Positions 23,617 to 55,590 are shown, counted from the first letter of the stretch. The stretch is 64,000 nt of DNA from Pterobdella sp. o SKG-2022 (GCA_964035795.1 OZ038321.1:9266294-9330293); one strand, 5' to 3'. Program-made: numbers and translations. Notes: generated by a model not told the origin, from the letters alone.

Positions 23617-26600
23617 TCTCAGTGATTACTCTTCCACGTTTTCTATGAAGCTTTGCCCTCTTTCGTTGTTGGTTTTTTACTGTCAAAAGTTAAATAAAAT
23701 TTAACTATCTTTATTGGACATTGCTAATAAATAACCTTATCAGTTTTTCAAAATTTCAAAAAAGGTGTTATCAGATTTAAATTTGTATACCAATATTCCA
23801 AAAAAGCAATTAATTAAAAGTTTTGAAGAAAGCAATTCCAAACGAAAATTTATCTTCTATGTGGAAATCTAATGAAAATATATGGTTTGATTGATTTGCA
23901 ACTTTCTCATAATCCCCAGCAGTTGAGTTTAATGCTTTTCAACATCTTAACTTATTTTTATTTAAAAAGGGTAAATTTAGTTTTGTAATTAATTTTTATC
24001 AACAAGTGTAGAGTTCAAACATATAAAATGGAAAAATTTATTGAGATTATCATGTTTTTGTTTGGAGGGAACTAAAGGATTCAAGCTTTGTTATTTTTTA
24101 AACCAATTTTAATCGGCTGACTTGAAGCAGTGAAGAAAAACCTTTAAATTAAATTCTTGTTTTACAATGAATCACAATCTTTATTCATTCACAGTATATT
24201 TGTTATACAGTTAATTAGTTGGATTTTGCACCAATTCATAGAATTTCAAACTACTTAAAAAAATAAATTCAAAATAGTGAATGCTGTTGAATTTATAACA
24301 AAAACGTTGATGAAGTGTCGAACTTGAAATCAAAACTCTCAGTTCATTTTTGTTTTTTCTTATCATTAGAATAATCATTTGGTTTTATTTAGAAATTTAA
24401 AACAAAAATAATTCATACGATTAAGCTGGTTTGTGCACCTGCCATTCAAAAATCGTATTGTTCAAAAATTTAGACTAGATTCACAAAGCTTTCTCACACT
24501 TTTTTGGGTTGATGTGCTAATTTTTTATTATAAAAATGATTTTAACCCATCAACTTTGATGGAAGTTTCAAAAAAATGAATTGCAACATGGAAAAGTAAG
24601 CATTTTAAGTTGGTTAAACTTTAGAGCTTTGAAGATCAAGAGGTTTGACAAGATGAATGGCTTCACGACAACAAACAAATAACGTATATTATTATAGTGG
24701 CATGAAACTGATTAAGTCTGATTAAGACCACTTTGGAATATATATAAATATAGAAAAACAGTCCTAATTCAAAAATCTAATTTTTTCTTGTAAAAAATAA
24801 ACATCTTCAATGTACGTTTTGATCAAATTTTGTGCGGACAAAAAAGAAGGTAACCATGGTCAACGGCGCCTACCAAAGCAATTAAAACACGGGTGGGTCT
24901 TTAGACAATGTGGCTGGAGATACAAAGGAAGGTTCAATGACTCAACAATTGAAAATTTATTTGATGTAAGATCAATCAAACGAACCCTTCAATTTAAACA
25001 ACTTCTCATTTTAACGAGTTTCTTCATGAAAAAAAATTATTTTTTCGAGTGATTATGTTTTTCTGAACGACTACAAAAATCTATTTTTTATAAGACATGA
25101 TTGAGCTTTCAATGCAAACTTCCCACAACCCACACAAGATCGGCCTTTTGAGGTTTTTGGGGTTTTTGGGGTTTTAAAAGCGACTAAAAAGTACCATAAA
25201 AAAAATAAATAGAAAACTTAAAAATGAGTTTAATTATTAGAAACCCGGAGCTTTTCGTAATTGGGAACCTTTCATTACTTGATAATTTAATATCTCAGAA
25301 TCCTTGATAAATAGATTAACTCGTATGTTTTTTATTTTGTTGACCTCATTCAAGCCTTAAATAAATAGTTTTCAACGTTTATCCAAATAATTTCTATGCT
25401 GATTATTACAAAAACACAAATAAACTTCGAAATATTCATTTATGAGCAGAGCAAACAACGTTCTATTCCCTATTCTTAACCTTCCAAGCAGACGCGCTAA
25501 CAAACCTGTTTCCGAACAATAATTACTTGTGATGTGGAAAACCAAACATTTTATTGATTATCCTAGTTTTTCATCTCAACTTATATTGAAACACAGTTTG
25601 GTTTTTCATCAAAATGAAAAACAAAAGTTTATTAAACGAAAAACAAACTTTTCAAAGTTCGACCTTCCCTTAAAGAGCATACTTGCTGATGTTTTATGGG
25701 GGATGAACTTTCAAAAAAACTAGAACTTGCTTGTTTTTGTTATTTGAGAGTATTTAAGTTTTTGTCATTTTTCAAAAACTCACAAAATTTTTGAAACAAG
25801 ATAAATATGCTTCTCAGAAAATATTTAAAGCTTCTAATTTAAACGATGCCGCTCAATAAGGCTTGCCACGATGTTCAGACGTCTATGCTAACAACACCTT
25901 GAAATTACCAACTAATTTTGATTAAAATAGAAACAAGTATCACTGACTAGCAAAAAAAATAAATCAAGTTTGTGGAAACTTGAAATAAAAACTTTTAGCA
26001 AAACTTGAAAATCTGACAACAGTTATTAAAGTTATCAAGTTGTTAATGCTTATCTTTTTATATTTACTTTGATAACACTAATTTAAACATATCATTCAAC
26101 ATCATTTCCCAAAAAACTTCAAAAATTGCTGCAATTTGTATCAATTCAAATGACAAAATATCAACTTCCACTTAAAAAATTTGAATTTTAAATTGTAGAA
26201 AGTTCTTTGAAAAGCTCCCAACGAGGCAAGGAAACAAAAGCAACTTAAAGAGCAAAAGTTTAATATGCACAAACTATTCGTTAGCCATGGGAGAGGACCG
26301 TGATTCATTTGTTTTCAAGTTGTAAGAATAAAAATACTTGATCAAATTATCTTTTAAAAAGTCTTTCAATAATGTTTAAACTCAAAAGAGGTTTCAAAAG
26401 GTGCGTAAGAAGCAAGCAGAGAGGCACTTAGAGACACATGAGAGGGATGATATCAAATAAATCTAGCATAAAATATTGTACTATTGATGAAATAATTAAG
26501 TAAAAAAATTTGAATTTTATTCAGTTTTCTAAAAGCTTTAGTTTTTTAAAAAGAGGACTCTTCTAGAACTTCTCATATATTTAATGCATAATAGGAAACT

Positions 26601-29600
26601 TTAAATTAAAAGCTTTAAAAATAATTAAATTAGATTTTTTAGAATTATGAAAATCAAAAAAACATTTTATAAATTAAATAATTTAATTTAAACATTATTT
26701 TGGCATAGTGTTTAAGAAGAACTTTGTTTAAGTCTGTGATTGTACAAATGGAATTTTATGTTGTAAGTAAAACTAATTCCTTTTTATGATAATTTTAAAA
26801 TTTGTTCTAAACATTCGGTCATTCGTTTCAATTTGGCGATTTTAAGGAGAATTCAAAAGTTATAGCGTTTTTATCAATTTCTCTATAAAATTATTGTAAA
26901 GTTAAACAGAATCAAAAAAATTTAACGAAAAAAAGATTATTGCTTTGAAAAGAGAAGGTAAAAACCGAAAAAGTCATAATTATATAAAACCAAAGTAAAA
27001 TGACATAAAATCATTTTGAAATAGTGACAGGCAACACTTAATGAAACTGTTGCTTTCAAAAGAGGGATTCAAAAAGCTAATTTTAAGCAAAAAACTTTTC
27101 AATGTTTTCATTGAACATTTCTAAATACTCAAAAAATACTAATATTAACTGAAACTGCTGAGCCTTGTTAAAAATATTAAACGCCATCATGAGGCAACCT
27201 CGTTGAATGTCATCTACAAATTTGAGCTTGAAAATAGTTTGCTACAATCCCTAACGTTGTTTTTTGCGTTCTATACTCAAAATTGTTAGTGCTTCCACAA
27301 TCCATCTTATGAAAATATTAGACGCACTACGTTAAATATTTTATAACGCGTTTTTATTCAGTTTGGGATAAGATTTTTTAAAGTTATAATTTCTGATAAT
27401 TTATGTCGATTTTTCCATCATTCTCTTCATGGCAATTCATTGCAGAGGAAGGATGCCCATCTATATTTATATAGCCAAAGCTCTTCAATGGTCGTTTTGA
27501 GAGATTATTCTCTTAATTGATGAATTTTTTCAGATGCAAATTATTTGCTATAAGTTGAAACTTTATTTAGGAAATATAAATTTTCGTTTCTTTTTATTAA
27601 AATTGAAAGGATTTTTAGTTTCTTGTGTATATTGTGTAAATAAATTAAAATATTGAATGTTGATAAATTATTTCAAAATATAACCATATTCCAATTAATT
27701 AGTTTTTATTTCAAACTAAATAATTTTTTATCTTTAGAGAAATTAATAGGATTTTTGTTTCACGCAAATATTTATAGAACTGTTTTTGAAAACTGCTGAA
27801 TTTTTCACTATTTGAACAAAATTGTAGTTTAAAGTTGATAAAGCATTGATAGGAGAAGCTGAATTGTGACTGCTATTTGGTGAAGTCATGTGTGGTCTAA
27901 GATAGGTCTGTTGTGCACATATTCAACTGCAAGCTTCCTCAAAGTCAAGAAAGATTTTTTTTATAGAATAAAGAATTTGTGTAAATTTTTTTTGTTTTAT
28001 AGAAAAGAATACAACTCACTCAATAAACCTTTTTTCATGATGTAGTGAGACTGCCAATACAATACTAAGTCACTGCTGCGTCTCAAACTCATTTACTGTG
28101 CTGGTTCTTATGACATTTCAAAGGTTTTAGATTTTTTATTCATTTTTTTTTCAAATCGCTACAAAAAATTTAACGCATATTTTAAACTTGGCAAAATTTT
28201 TTTGCAAATTCCCTTGTTCATTCAACACTCTATCCCACCTGTGTGACAACATCATGTTAGAGCGCAAATTTGTAAAATTAACTAGATATTAGTGCTCTTT
28301 GTGGAAAATTTTCAAAAATTAATGTCACATCAAAGAATTGAATTTTGATTAAAATGCAGCTTAAATTGTTTATAAATGAAGATTTTTTGGCAAAGATGTA
28401 TATTTTTGAAAAGGTTTTCGTTATGAAGCAATCGATCAAAATTTAGAATGATTGCAAGTTATTTCAAAAAGTTTCAAATGTGTTTTGAATCTCAGTACTG
28501 AAATTTTTCGGTGTTTTTCAAATAATTAATAGTGGATGAATGAGTTATGACTTAACTTAATGGCCTGCACACAATAAACAGTCTTATCACCATTGTCACA
28601 CTCATGTTGACTTGAAAATATTCCAATATCGATTCAAACTCAATACTTTTAATAAAAACCTTTCAAAATTTTGAGTTTGAACGGTTATAAAATAAATGAA
28701 TAAAATCATTTTCCATCCATGATTCATTTCAATAATTTAAACAATTTTCCATTTTTCAGAATTTTTGACAAATTTAAGTGGAGAGGTTTTTAATTAAAGT
28801 TATGTTTTAGACATTGTTTTTACTTTGGAGGAAATGATAAATTGTCTTGTAATTTAAAAAATCAAAATTTTGCTTTTGCTTAGTTAAAAATAGATTTACT
28901 TTTTTTTCAATTTTATAGATGCTACTTTTTATGTGCAGTGAATCATGATTTTTTGCACTATTACTTTTTCTTAAGTTTCTACATCAAGGGCTGCCACGTT
29001 CTCATAAAGTCTTGTGGTTACTTTATCGGGTCCACCCGGGTAAGTAACGTGAGGGTGGTTGTAGATTCTGAATAGAATTCTGGTTTTTATTCAACTATTC
29101 TCTTTTGTTTTAACGAGAAGTTCACACCAAATTAGTTTCATTATTCTGTTTTTTTTCTCATCCGAATTCGAATTTGTTAGCTTTGAATTTTATTTTTGAC
29201 ATTGCCCTCCAAAATGATAACCAGGCATTCAAAATAAATGATTCAACTGCTGAAGCTCCAGAATTAAAATAAACTCATTCTCAAGATGTAAAAAAATTTT
29301 ATTGTTTGTTGCTAACTGTTTCAAGTTCTAGAAATGTCACATAATATTTTCCACATGATTCCCTCGGTGCAAGCGGCATGCAGTTATATGGATATGTTGT
29401 AACATGCAGAGACATCTCACAAGAAACAGATAAGTCTCTCAACTGGCGAACCGTATCAATGATGCAATAATAAAAACTCCCATCCAATTATCATTTTCTA
29501 TCTGTAATCTATTTATTTCTTAATTATTATTTCCGCTGACGAAGAAGCAATTTTAACTAGTACAATTGCAAATGAAAATAATTGTGAAATTTTTGAAATA

Positions 29601-29718
29601 TTAATAATTTGATCAAACCGGAGTAGTTGATACTTATAAAATACTGTTTTAAAATAATTTTGAATTTAAATATTGACAAATGTTTGGGAATCTGTATTTG
29701 AAGTTTTTCGCATCATTA
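23617..29718. other. AT-rich spacer, nothing recognised
   Basis: Six kilobases upstream of the receptor gene. They presumably contain its promoter and any 5' untranslated exons, but no element is recognisable. I saw no exon with convincing splice sites. Confidence 0.35.
29017..29048. repeat. Short imperfect palindrome
   Basis: A 32-base imperfect palindrome runs from gttactt to aagtaac around a GC-rich centre (cgggtccacccggg). It stands out in AT-rich DNA. A protein-binding site or an end of a small element is possible, but neither is supported further. Confidence 0.35.
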
Positions 29719-29729
29719 ATGCAAGCGCG
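29719..29729 (+). repeat. Target-site duplication, left copy
   Basis: The 11 bases atgcaagcgcg are repeated exactly at 31100-31110, directly flanking the LINE between them. The bases outside the pair differ. Confidence 0.8.
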
Positions 29730-31099
29730 CTTCTCGATGGACTGCCACCTTGTCGTGGTCGGGAGGCTTGAGCGTAAGCTTCTGGCAGGGCCACCTAAAC
29801 CGGACAGGTCAAAGAGTAGAGGTCGGACTAAGTGCAGTCTACTGGCCCTCCAGGTTGGGGGTTAGAACTAGGCTAACAATCCGGCTCTGCGAAAAAAAAT
29901 CTGTTACAGAAACTACAACAAAATCTGAAAACTGCTTGGTCCAGAAAGGGTTCTTTCTAGCAGAGCCTATAATGCAAGCTGGTGAAAGCCCTCGAAAAGC
30001 CAGTGCGCTGACAACTCTTCTGACGACCAAGGCCAAAACCAGGATAGGGACCTGGAACATCAGAACCCTACACGAGACAGGCAAGCCAGCTCAAGTTTGT
30101 CGAGAAATGAAAAGATACAACTTGAAGATTCTAGGTCTGAGTGAGACAAGATGGACAGGATCAAGAAAACTGGCGTCCGTCAGGGCTGTATACTCTCACC
30201 GATCATTTTTCTGATGGTGGTTGATTGGGTCACGAGGCAGTCCACAGCAGATCAGAAAACAGGCATCCAGTGGACCTTCAACAAACAGCTGGAAAACCTA
30301 GACTTCGCAGATGAAATAAGCCTTCTTTCCCACAAGCAGCAAGATGCGCAAAAGAAACTATGTCTTGTGGCAGAAGAAGCTGAAAAAACAGGACTCCAAA
30401 TCAATACTGGGAAAACAAAGGTCATGAGAGTCAACAACAAAAACCAAGATTCAGTAAAACTACATCACGAGGAAATTAAAGAGGTTGACAAGTTTGTCTA
30501 CTTGAGAAGTGTTGTCAGCAAGGATGGGGAAACAGACGAAGACATCAAGAGCCGCATCAACAAAGCTAGACACGTTTTCAACACCCTTCGACAAATCTGG
30601 AGATCGAAAGCCCTCTCAATCCGCAATAAGATCAGGATTTTCAACACTAATGTGAAATCTGTTCTACTCTATGGCTCAGAGACGTGGCGCTTGACAAATA
30701 CCCTTACCCTCAAGCTGCAGACATTCGCGAACCAATGCTTAAAAAACATTTTAAACATCAGCTGGCCAGAAGTTGTCTCCAACGAAGAACTTTGGAACAA
30801 GACAAAACAAGTCACACTGGAGACGAAAATGAAGGAGCGCAAATAAGGATGGATATGTCATACACTACGCAAGCCTGCAGCCAACATCACTAGACAGGCC
30901 TTGGACTGGAACCCACAGGGGAAGAGAAAAGTTGGCCGACCTAAGCAGACCTGGAGGAGGAGCATCGAGGCAGAAGCAAAGGCTACCGGAATAACGTGGG
31001 CCAAGCTGAAGAGGACCAGCCAAAAGCGAGTACCTTGGAGGAGTGTTGTTGCAGCCCTATGCTCCCAAGGATGCAAGAGGAAAAACTAAAATTTAACTT
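29730..31099 (+). mobile_element. Internally deleted non-LTR retrotransposon (LINE) with both ends
   Basis: Seen: the 5' end contains a GC-rich leader with a small stem (ccaccttgtcgtgg), then the start of an AP-type endonuclease (GTWNIRTLHETGK, LGLSETRWTG) ending near 30160. The sequence then passes straight into the later half of a reverse transcriptase in another frame. That frame, about 30151-30846, has GVRQGCILSPIIF, LDFADEISLL (where families usually have ADDI), ETWRLTNTL and an NEELW block. The C-terminal tail follows in yet another frame (GKRKVGRPKQTWRR, 30916 onward). Most of the endonuclease and the polymerase fingers and first catalytic Asp block are missing. Family knowledge: this order is that of APE-type LINEs common in invertebrates. 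Exact flanking duplications show that the shortened element, or its parent, inserted here as a unit. It cannot move on its own. It lies in a spacer. Confidence 0.85.
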
Positions 31100-31110
31100 A
31101 TGCAAGCGCG
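31100..31110 (+). repeat. Target-site duplication, right copy
   Basis: Exact copy of 29719-29729. It follows the A-rich 3' end of the LINE. Confidence 0.8.
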
Positions 31111-31336
31111 TGTTGTTATTTGCCGAGATAGTCATCACTACAGTACAGTTTTTAAATGTTATTATTCATGTTTATATAAAATTTTTAAAAATATAATAAA
31201 AATAATAAATTTTAAAAAGCAACAAAAAAGAAATAAAGTTCTTTGAGAAATTTTCAAAAATTTTCAAAAGGTTTCAACAATGAACTACATAGTCTTAATG
31301 ACTCGCACATCTGCGATGCCATGGGATAACGCCAAA

Positions 31337-31440
31337 TCCACCATGACATCATCAAAACAACATCCACCATGACATCATCAACGCAACATCCAACATGACG
31401 TCATCTACACAACATTCACCATGACATCATCAACACAACA
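31337..31440 (+). repeat. 26-bp minisatellite, four units, with CRE-like sites
   Basis: Units start at 31337, 31363, 31389 and 31415 and share the core catgacatcatcaa. The third unit contains tgacgtca, the perfect CREB/ATF palindrome; the others have the one-base variant tgacatca. The array begins 226 bases after the LINE duplication and may be unrelated to it. Confidence 0.8.
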
Positions 31441-34400
31441 TCCCCACATTTGGTCAACTTTCAATGGTCTTGGAATATGCAAACTACCAAACAAGCTTCG
31501 AACAGAAAAATCACCTTAAATGCTGAAAAGAGAACTAACTTCATTCTCTATCCAGTTGTAAAGAAAGTCCTTATTGAATTATTAAACTCTATATCAAATT
31601 ATTTCGTAAGTTTTCAATCGTGTCTTTGATAATAGGCCTAATAAGAACACATAGTTACATAACATTACAAACTCGTCAAACGAAATCTGCCACTATATTC
31701 ACTAAAAAGCTGTCTAAGTTGTGATGTTTTCATTATTAATTCAAAAGTTGATGTTACAGACAATTGGAAACAGTTATCAACAGAATAGAGGCATGTAAGT
31801 ATAACTTCCACTTCAACTTGATGTACCATAATTAATCATTGTGAAATAAAAAGAATCATAAAAAAATTCTAAATAATTTTAACTTGTATTTAAGATCAAC
31901 TTGAATATGTTGAGCTAAGAAAGGAATACGTGTAAAAGCATTTCATGGCTTCAAATCTGGGTTTTATCATAACTGACTCTCATTTCAATTAATTTTGTAA
32001 TAAGAGAATCTTTTTGTTACAAAAAAACTCGAAAAGCTTTTTTCAGGAAATTAGTTTGTAAAAAATATTCATTCATACTTGGAAAACTTCAAAAAAATTT
32101 TCAAAAAATATCATTGCATATCTTGTGGTTTGGCATCTTTTCTTCATAGTAGTTTCGCATTTTTTAAGTTCTTATAATCCTCGAAAATTTAAATTTTCTT
32201 TTAATGCAAGTGAATAGTTTTTTTTTGATCTTATTATATGATGGGATTGTGAACATGAATTATAATGCTTTTTAAGTAGTTTTCAAAAAGTTTTCGTCTT
32301 AAAATGATACAAGTTGAAAAAGTTGCCATGCTAACGTGAATTTCAAATTTGAGAAATATTCGAAAGCAATAAAACATAAAATTCCAAATTTTCTATTTTA
32401 AATTTTTTTGAAAACTAAAGAGCAATCATTCAAAGAATTTTTTAATTTGAACTTTATGGAAGCACAGAGTGGAAGTGATCTTGCCACAGCTTTGCATCTT
32501 CTACAGCCTTTTCTTTTTCAGTAACAAAAAGTTCTTTTTCGAATCAAAACGAAAAGTAGATTTTATGAACTCATATAGAAATTTTAATTAAAACGTTCAC
32601 CGATCATCATGACTAAGCTCTGTAGGCTCGATTCGCCTAAGTTCACGTGCAGTGCTGATAATATTCAGAGTTCACTGTGAACCTTGAATATTATCAGAAT
32701 TATTTTCTTCCTAGATTTTGGTATTGGCTGTATTATTAACTTCGAGTTTTCCAATTTTGTTTGTTTCTTTGCAAAATTTTTCATACAAGTAATTTTTCAA
32801 TAGAAAGAATTTAAAAAATAGGAAAAAGGTTATTGGGATATATTTAGGTTGCATTTAGAAGATGTAATATACAGTTCCTTTTTTGCTTCCATAAATTGGA
32901 TTTGAAAAAGTCAATCTTCCAATGTTTACATATAAATTTTCATCACAAACTGCAACGGTTCAATACAATCACATTTATGAAACAGGATAAAAGTAGTTAA
33001 GTATTTGAGTAAATAAAGAACTTACCTTTGAATTTCTTCGATTGTTACGCATTTGAAGAAATCTTGTCAAACTTCTCAATTTGAACACAATTCAACTAAT
33101 TTTTGAAATTTCAAAATTCCCAAAGCAGAGTATTTTAGTCAGATTTTGACCTTTTTTTATTAATAAATTCTCAAAACATCACACCTAAACTGTTCTATAT
33201 ACAAGTCAGTTTTTAAATAAATTTTATCTTGGTGAACCTTAATGTTTTTTAACGCAAAATAAGCTAAACTAATCAATATGAAGATACCTATTTGCTCAGA
33301 CTACACATTTCTCGTGTCTTTATACCATGCGACATATACAAGATATTGAAGGCGACTTGGTAATTTTGTTTTAAGTTGATGAAAAATAAAACAAAACATT
33401 ATTTAAGAGTCATTGAAAAACGAGATAAACTATGTAAATTTTTTGCATTTAAATTGTCTTGTTAAGAATTTTCAAATATTTAAGACATTATGCAACGAAT
33501 ATTGAGGAATGTGGTAACATGGGTTTGATTCCAATTGGCCACCCTCTCATTTTGAAAGGTCTTCAAATCCACGTTATTTAGAAAACATATTTCTCCATTA
33601 AGAACTTTTTGAGTGGAAATTGAAATTTTTTCAGAAACTCAGTTTTTTCGAATTTTAAATAAGAAGTTTTCGCCTTAGTTATTTAGTTTCAACTGATCAA
33701 TAAAATAAATGGATTTTCAAAATTTTTTTGTAACAACAACCTTTAAGGTTTTCAGTCTCACACCAAAAAGTTTGCATCTTTAAAAAATAATTTCAAATTT
33801 TTAGTTCATAAAATTCTAAATCTTCAAAAGCCTTGTATACCTCACACGACATGATCACTTTGGAAAGGTAACAATAACCATTGGACTCTAATCTATTTAT
33901 TCTTTATTTTTTTCTTTTTACTCTTATTTTATTAGTTCATTCTTCTTTTTATTTTAAAACTTCTGATGCTTATCAGGGATAATTGTTTTCAACCATTCAT
34001 TATTTTTCATCTTTGACTAGTATTTTGTTAATTTTTCAACTTTTTCAAAAATTTACATAGAAAGAATTCGACGCAGATTTATTATAGTATAATTTATAAA
34101 AACGATGTTTTAGAAATTAAATATAGAAAAGCTCATTGATTTTTCGCAGCATAATGCGCCCTAAAATTAAAGGAATATGTGGTAAGAAGTGAAATAAAAT
34201 GATTCAGTGGCGCTCAAAGTGAGGTTTGGTTATTTATAGACAACACAAGAGATAAATCAGTTACTGTTATTTTTCACTCTTACTAATATGACAAATCTCT
34301 AACACAAACCTTGCTGGAATCACTTTCATATAACTCAGCAGTGAGACATGTACAAAAATAGCATTCCAATGCAGTTTTGAGGAAATAATCTCAACGACAT

Positions 34401-36301
34401 ATTTAAGTTATGTTCGAGCGTCAAAACACGCATCTGCAAAAGGAGCCTTTCCAGTGTTTAATCTATGATAAAGGAGTTTTAAAATCTTAACTTTTTGATT
34501 TAACAGTATAAATGGGAAAAAAATGATAATGAGGAACATAAATCATTTAAATTGCGTACAAATGCATGCTCGTTCAAGTTGCGCCTCAATATCGTTAATG
34601 CTCTTGTAACCTGTGACCTCCCCTTCAAATGCAATTTCAAGTTTTGCACATGTTTATGCATCATTTTGAGTTATATGTTTCTGAAACATGGCGTTTTTAA
34701 GAAGAATTCAGCCGTCTTTAATCCTCGTGTAACATGAAGTTTTGAACTCTCATTCAACTGCTGCATTAGCTTTTTAAACCTTTCTAAAAATGAAACTCAC
34801 TTTTATCTTTCAAATAAAAAAAATTAAATGATAATTTTTAGTTGGTAATTAGTGAGAAATTAAAAATAGACTCGATTCAAGTTTACGGCAGAGCGTCAGA
34901 GCAATCAAGTAATAACCGCCCACATATAAAACGCCCGCTAATATAATTTATTACATAACCAAGAGACTTTTATGTAACGTTATTATGTGCACAAGTGTGT
35001 ATTCAACATAGTGTCTCAGCACAGAATAACACTTTTTACTTTTCTGTCCTATATACAATCATAATTTTAACTGCGAGGTAAAAAGACTTCAACATAAATG
35101 CCTTATAAATGCACCTATAATTTGGTGCATTCATCACAACTAATTAACGTCATTTATAAGCTTATTGGAAATTAATTTCACTATTTTTTCTAGCTAAAAG
35201 AATATAGTTTATTAAAAACATTCGAAAAATATGTAAATTCGTCGAAATTTTATTGAAATACATTCGAGATTTTTGAATATTTTGTAAACCATAATAAAAA
35301 ATGTTCTATTTGAAATTTTCATTAGAAAATATTAAGATTTACTTTTAAGCGTGTTGCGCCATATGCCAAGCCATGCAAACGATGCGATAAATGTTCCAAT
35401 GTCGAAGCGTTTGTGATCGCTTATAATTAATCAATTTTGAATTATTTTACAAAAGAATTATTTTATTTTTTCAAATTCAGTTTAAAGTTCAAACTTCATA
35501 ATATTTGAAAAATACATTATGACAATATTTAATTTCTAAAAGTTCATTCATGCATATGCCAAGGACATGAAAACTTTTGAAATACCATCAAAAACCAGTT
35601 TAACAGACCAAGTGAAAATTATTTTATTATTGGAAAGTGATAGTTAAAAGTTCCTATAGTACAAAGTGGGAATTGTATTAGAATGTAGAGATATGAGGTC
35701 AAAACAATATGAAACAAGCTGCCACATGCTCGTGCACAAAGCATCATAAGAAGTTATTGACGAAAGTACTATAAAATATATAATAAAAAAAAAGGAAAAA
35801 TAGTAAACTAGACAATAAAAGTGTTATAAATTTTTTATGAGATGTTTTAGGTTTCTACATAATTATATTTGTATGCATAAGTCTTCAACGTAAACACACA
35901 CACTAGCAACAAAAAGCAAGCGATCAAAATGTGCATTTCAACCTTTTCGTTTGCTCCGTTCACAAATGAATGTGTGGTTCTCGAAAAAAGTCGAAAAAAA
36001 TTGAATGCATCTATTTTCAAGTTTCAAGCCATCAATAAAAGGTTTTTAGGAAATGAATGCAAAAAGCTAAATAAATTAATACAAGTCTTAAATAAATGTT
36101 CACAGACAACACAAAAACCAACATCACTGCTTCAACTTTACATAATATTATTCGATAAAACTTGAAAACTATTATTCAATAAAAGCAATTTTGGAGCATC
36201 CAAATAACTCATACAACAAGCCGTTTAAATAAATCACTACATTTGGTCAAACTCTATCTTGTATATTACAAAAATGTATAAATGCTTCAAAATTTTACTT
36301 T
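31441..36301. other. AT-rich spacer downstream of CFAP91
   Basis: No gene was recognised. It contains the palindrome at 32655-32697. The 3' untranslated region of CFAP91 should begin just left of 36302, though no canonical AATAAA on the minus strand stood out nearby. Confidence 0.3.
32655..32697. repeat. Near-perfect 43-bp palindrome
   Basis: Arms 32655-32675 and 32677-32697 (ctgataatattcagagttca and its reverse complement) differ at two positions and are separated by a single T. The spacing is too tight for a normal RNA hairpin loop, so it is better described as a palindrome able to form a cruciform. Confidence 0.75.
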
Positions 36302-54087
<17,786 letters not shown>

Positions 54088-55590
54088 CTGTTGATAATGT
54101 AGGGATTGAAACATAAGCGAATGTTCTTTTCACTCAATTCACCTTTGAATGCTTTTTGAAATTTTTGTCCTTTTTCCGTGGTCATCTTGTTTAATTTTTT
54201 GCCAGATAAAGTATTAGTATTTAACTAATGCCTTTTGCCAAAATTTTTTCAATATATCGTAAATAAATGTGAAGTGATTGTTATGGCAACGTGTCAGACC
54301 AAAAACACCTTTTAACATCCATATTGAGAAAGACTCTTAATTATATTCTAATACTTATCTTTTGAAAGCAATAATTATTAAAAATAATAAATTTAACTTT
54401 CATTAAAAAGATATTTAAAGTAAAACTTGAATGAAAATATAAATTCCAAAAAAATCTAACCAAGTATTGTTTTTCCATTTTATTGATTAATCGATATTTG
54501 GTAACTCTGTCATGCACAATTAAGTACTCGACGCTAGCTTTAGAAGATACGATTTTAACACATAATTTCTGTCACTCTTATAAAATTGCATGTTTCTATC
54601 TGAAACTTAGAAATGATACGCATTCACAGTTTGCATGACATTCAGCGTTTCACTGAATTATTTAATTCAAACTGGTTATATTCTCATAGAGTATCACCAT
54701 GCGATTCAGATGAAATCAATGTGGGCTATACAATATTTTTGATGTCAACTTGGATATTTTCGAAATTTTTCTAAACTTCAAGTCTCAACATTATTCTCAA
54801 TGACTTGCTTTGTAAAAGTTGAAACACATAACTAATTTTTCTAAATATATACCTTTAGATATATCTGATAAAACTACAATTTCAATACTTTTGTAAAACT
54901 ATTTCAAAATTAGATATAAAAGAAGCTACATACGAAATATTTTAGTAAACACTCGAAACTGTGAGAATATTCTTCAGTGTTCAGTTTGAATACACTATTT
55001 TTTTTTTTGCAAAATAAGTCTGTTTATGTTCATGTGAAGACCGTTTGAAATAGTTAGTTGATTATCTACCATTTATTATTAATATCATTCTTAATTAGCC
55101 AACTAAGGTAGGTATGAAGACTCAAGTCCTTCTAATATGTTTCTTCAAAGTCGCTTCTTTAAATAGGCCTGGTCATCTATCTACTGGTTCAAGGGAGGTG
55201 GCATTTTGATACAGCAGAGAACGGTTGTGGTGTCATGAGTGGGGATTTCAAAGAGATCATAAAGGAAGTTTTTAGATCCGATATTGCTTGTGGAAAATTT
55301 TGGAAAGAGATTTTTTGAAAGAGAGTTTTTTAGACCTATGATGTGGGTGTAAAAGAAACATGTAGGTTTGAATGGAGTTCCCAGAATTAAAGATTTCAAT
55401 GTGTTTAGGTGTATGAGTGCTAGTTATTGTTAAATTTATATGGTATTTAGCAGTTTAAGTTTTTTAAACTTGTGGTTTTTTTCTGAAGAGTAACTGCCAA
55501 ACCGCTTTTACGGTTCTACCGACCACAACGGTATTGCAACGTAATATGGTATGATGCGCTTCTCCTTGTAGAAGAAATTATTGCAACAAA
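54088..55590. other. Spacer expected to hold the CFAP91 start and promoter
   Basis: The first CFAP91 coding exon and promoter should lie here, but no clear ATG exon was found. A 72-codon minus-strand frame at 55181-55399 has no acceptor or homology that I recognise. Confidence 0.3.

Noticed and set aside
29299..29487. 62-codon minus-strand frame ending at an AATAAA, considered as a terminal exon
   Set aside because: In-frame stops lie directly upstream and no acceptor falls between them and the frame, so it cannot be entered by splicing as read.
31337..31440. CRISPR-like array
   Set aside because: The 26-bp units abut directly with no unique spacers; this is a minisatellite in animal DNA.
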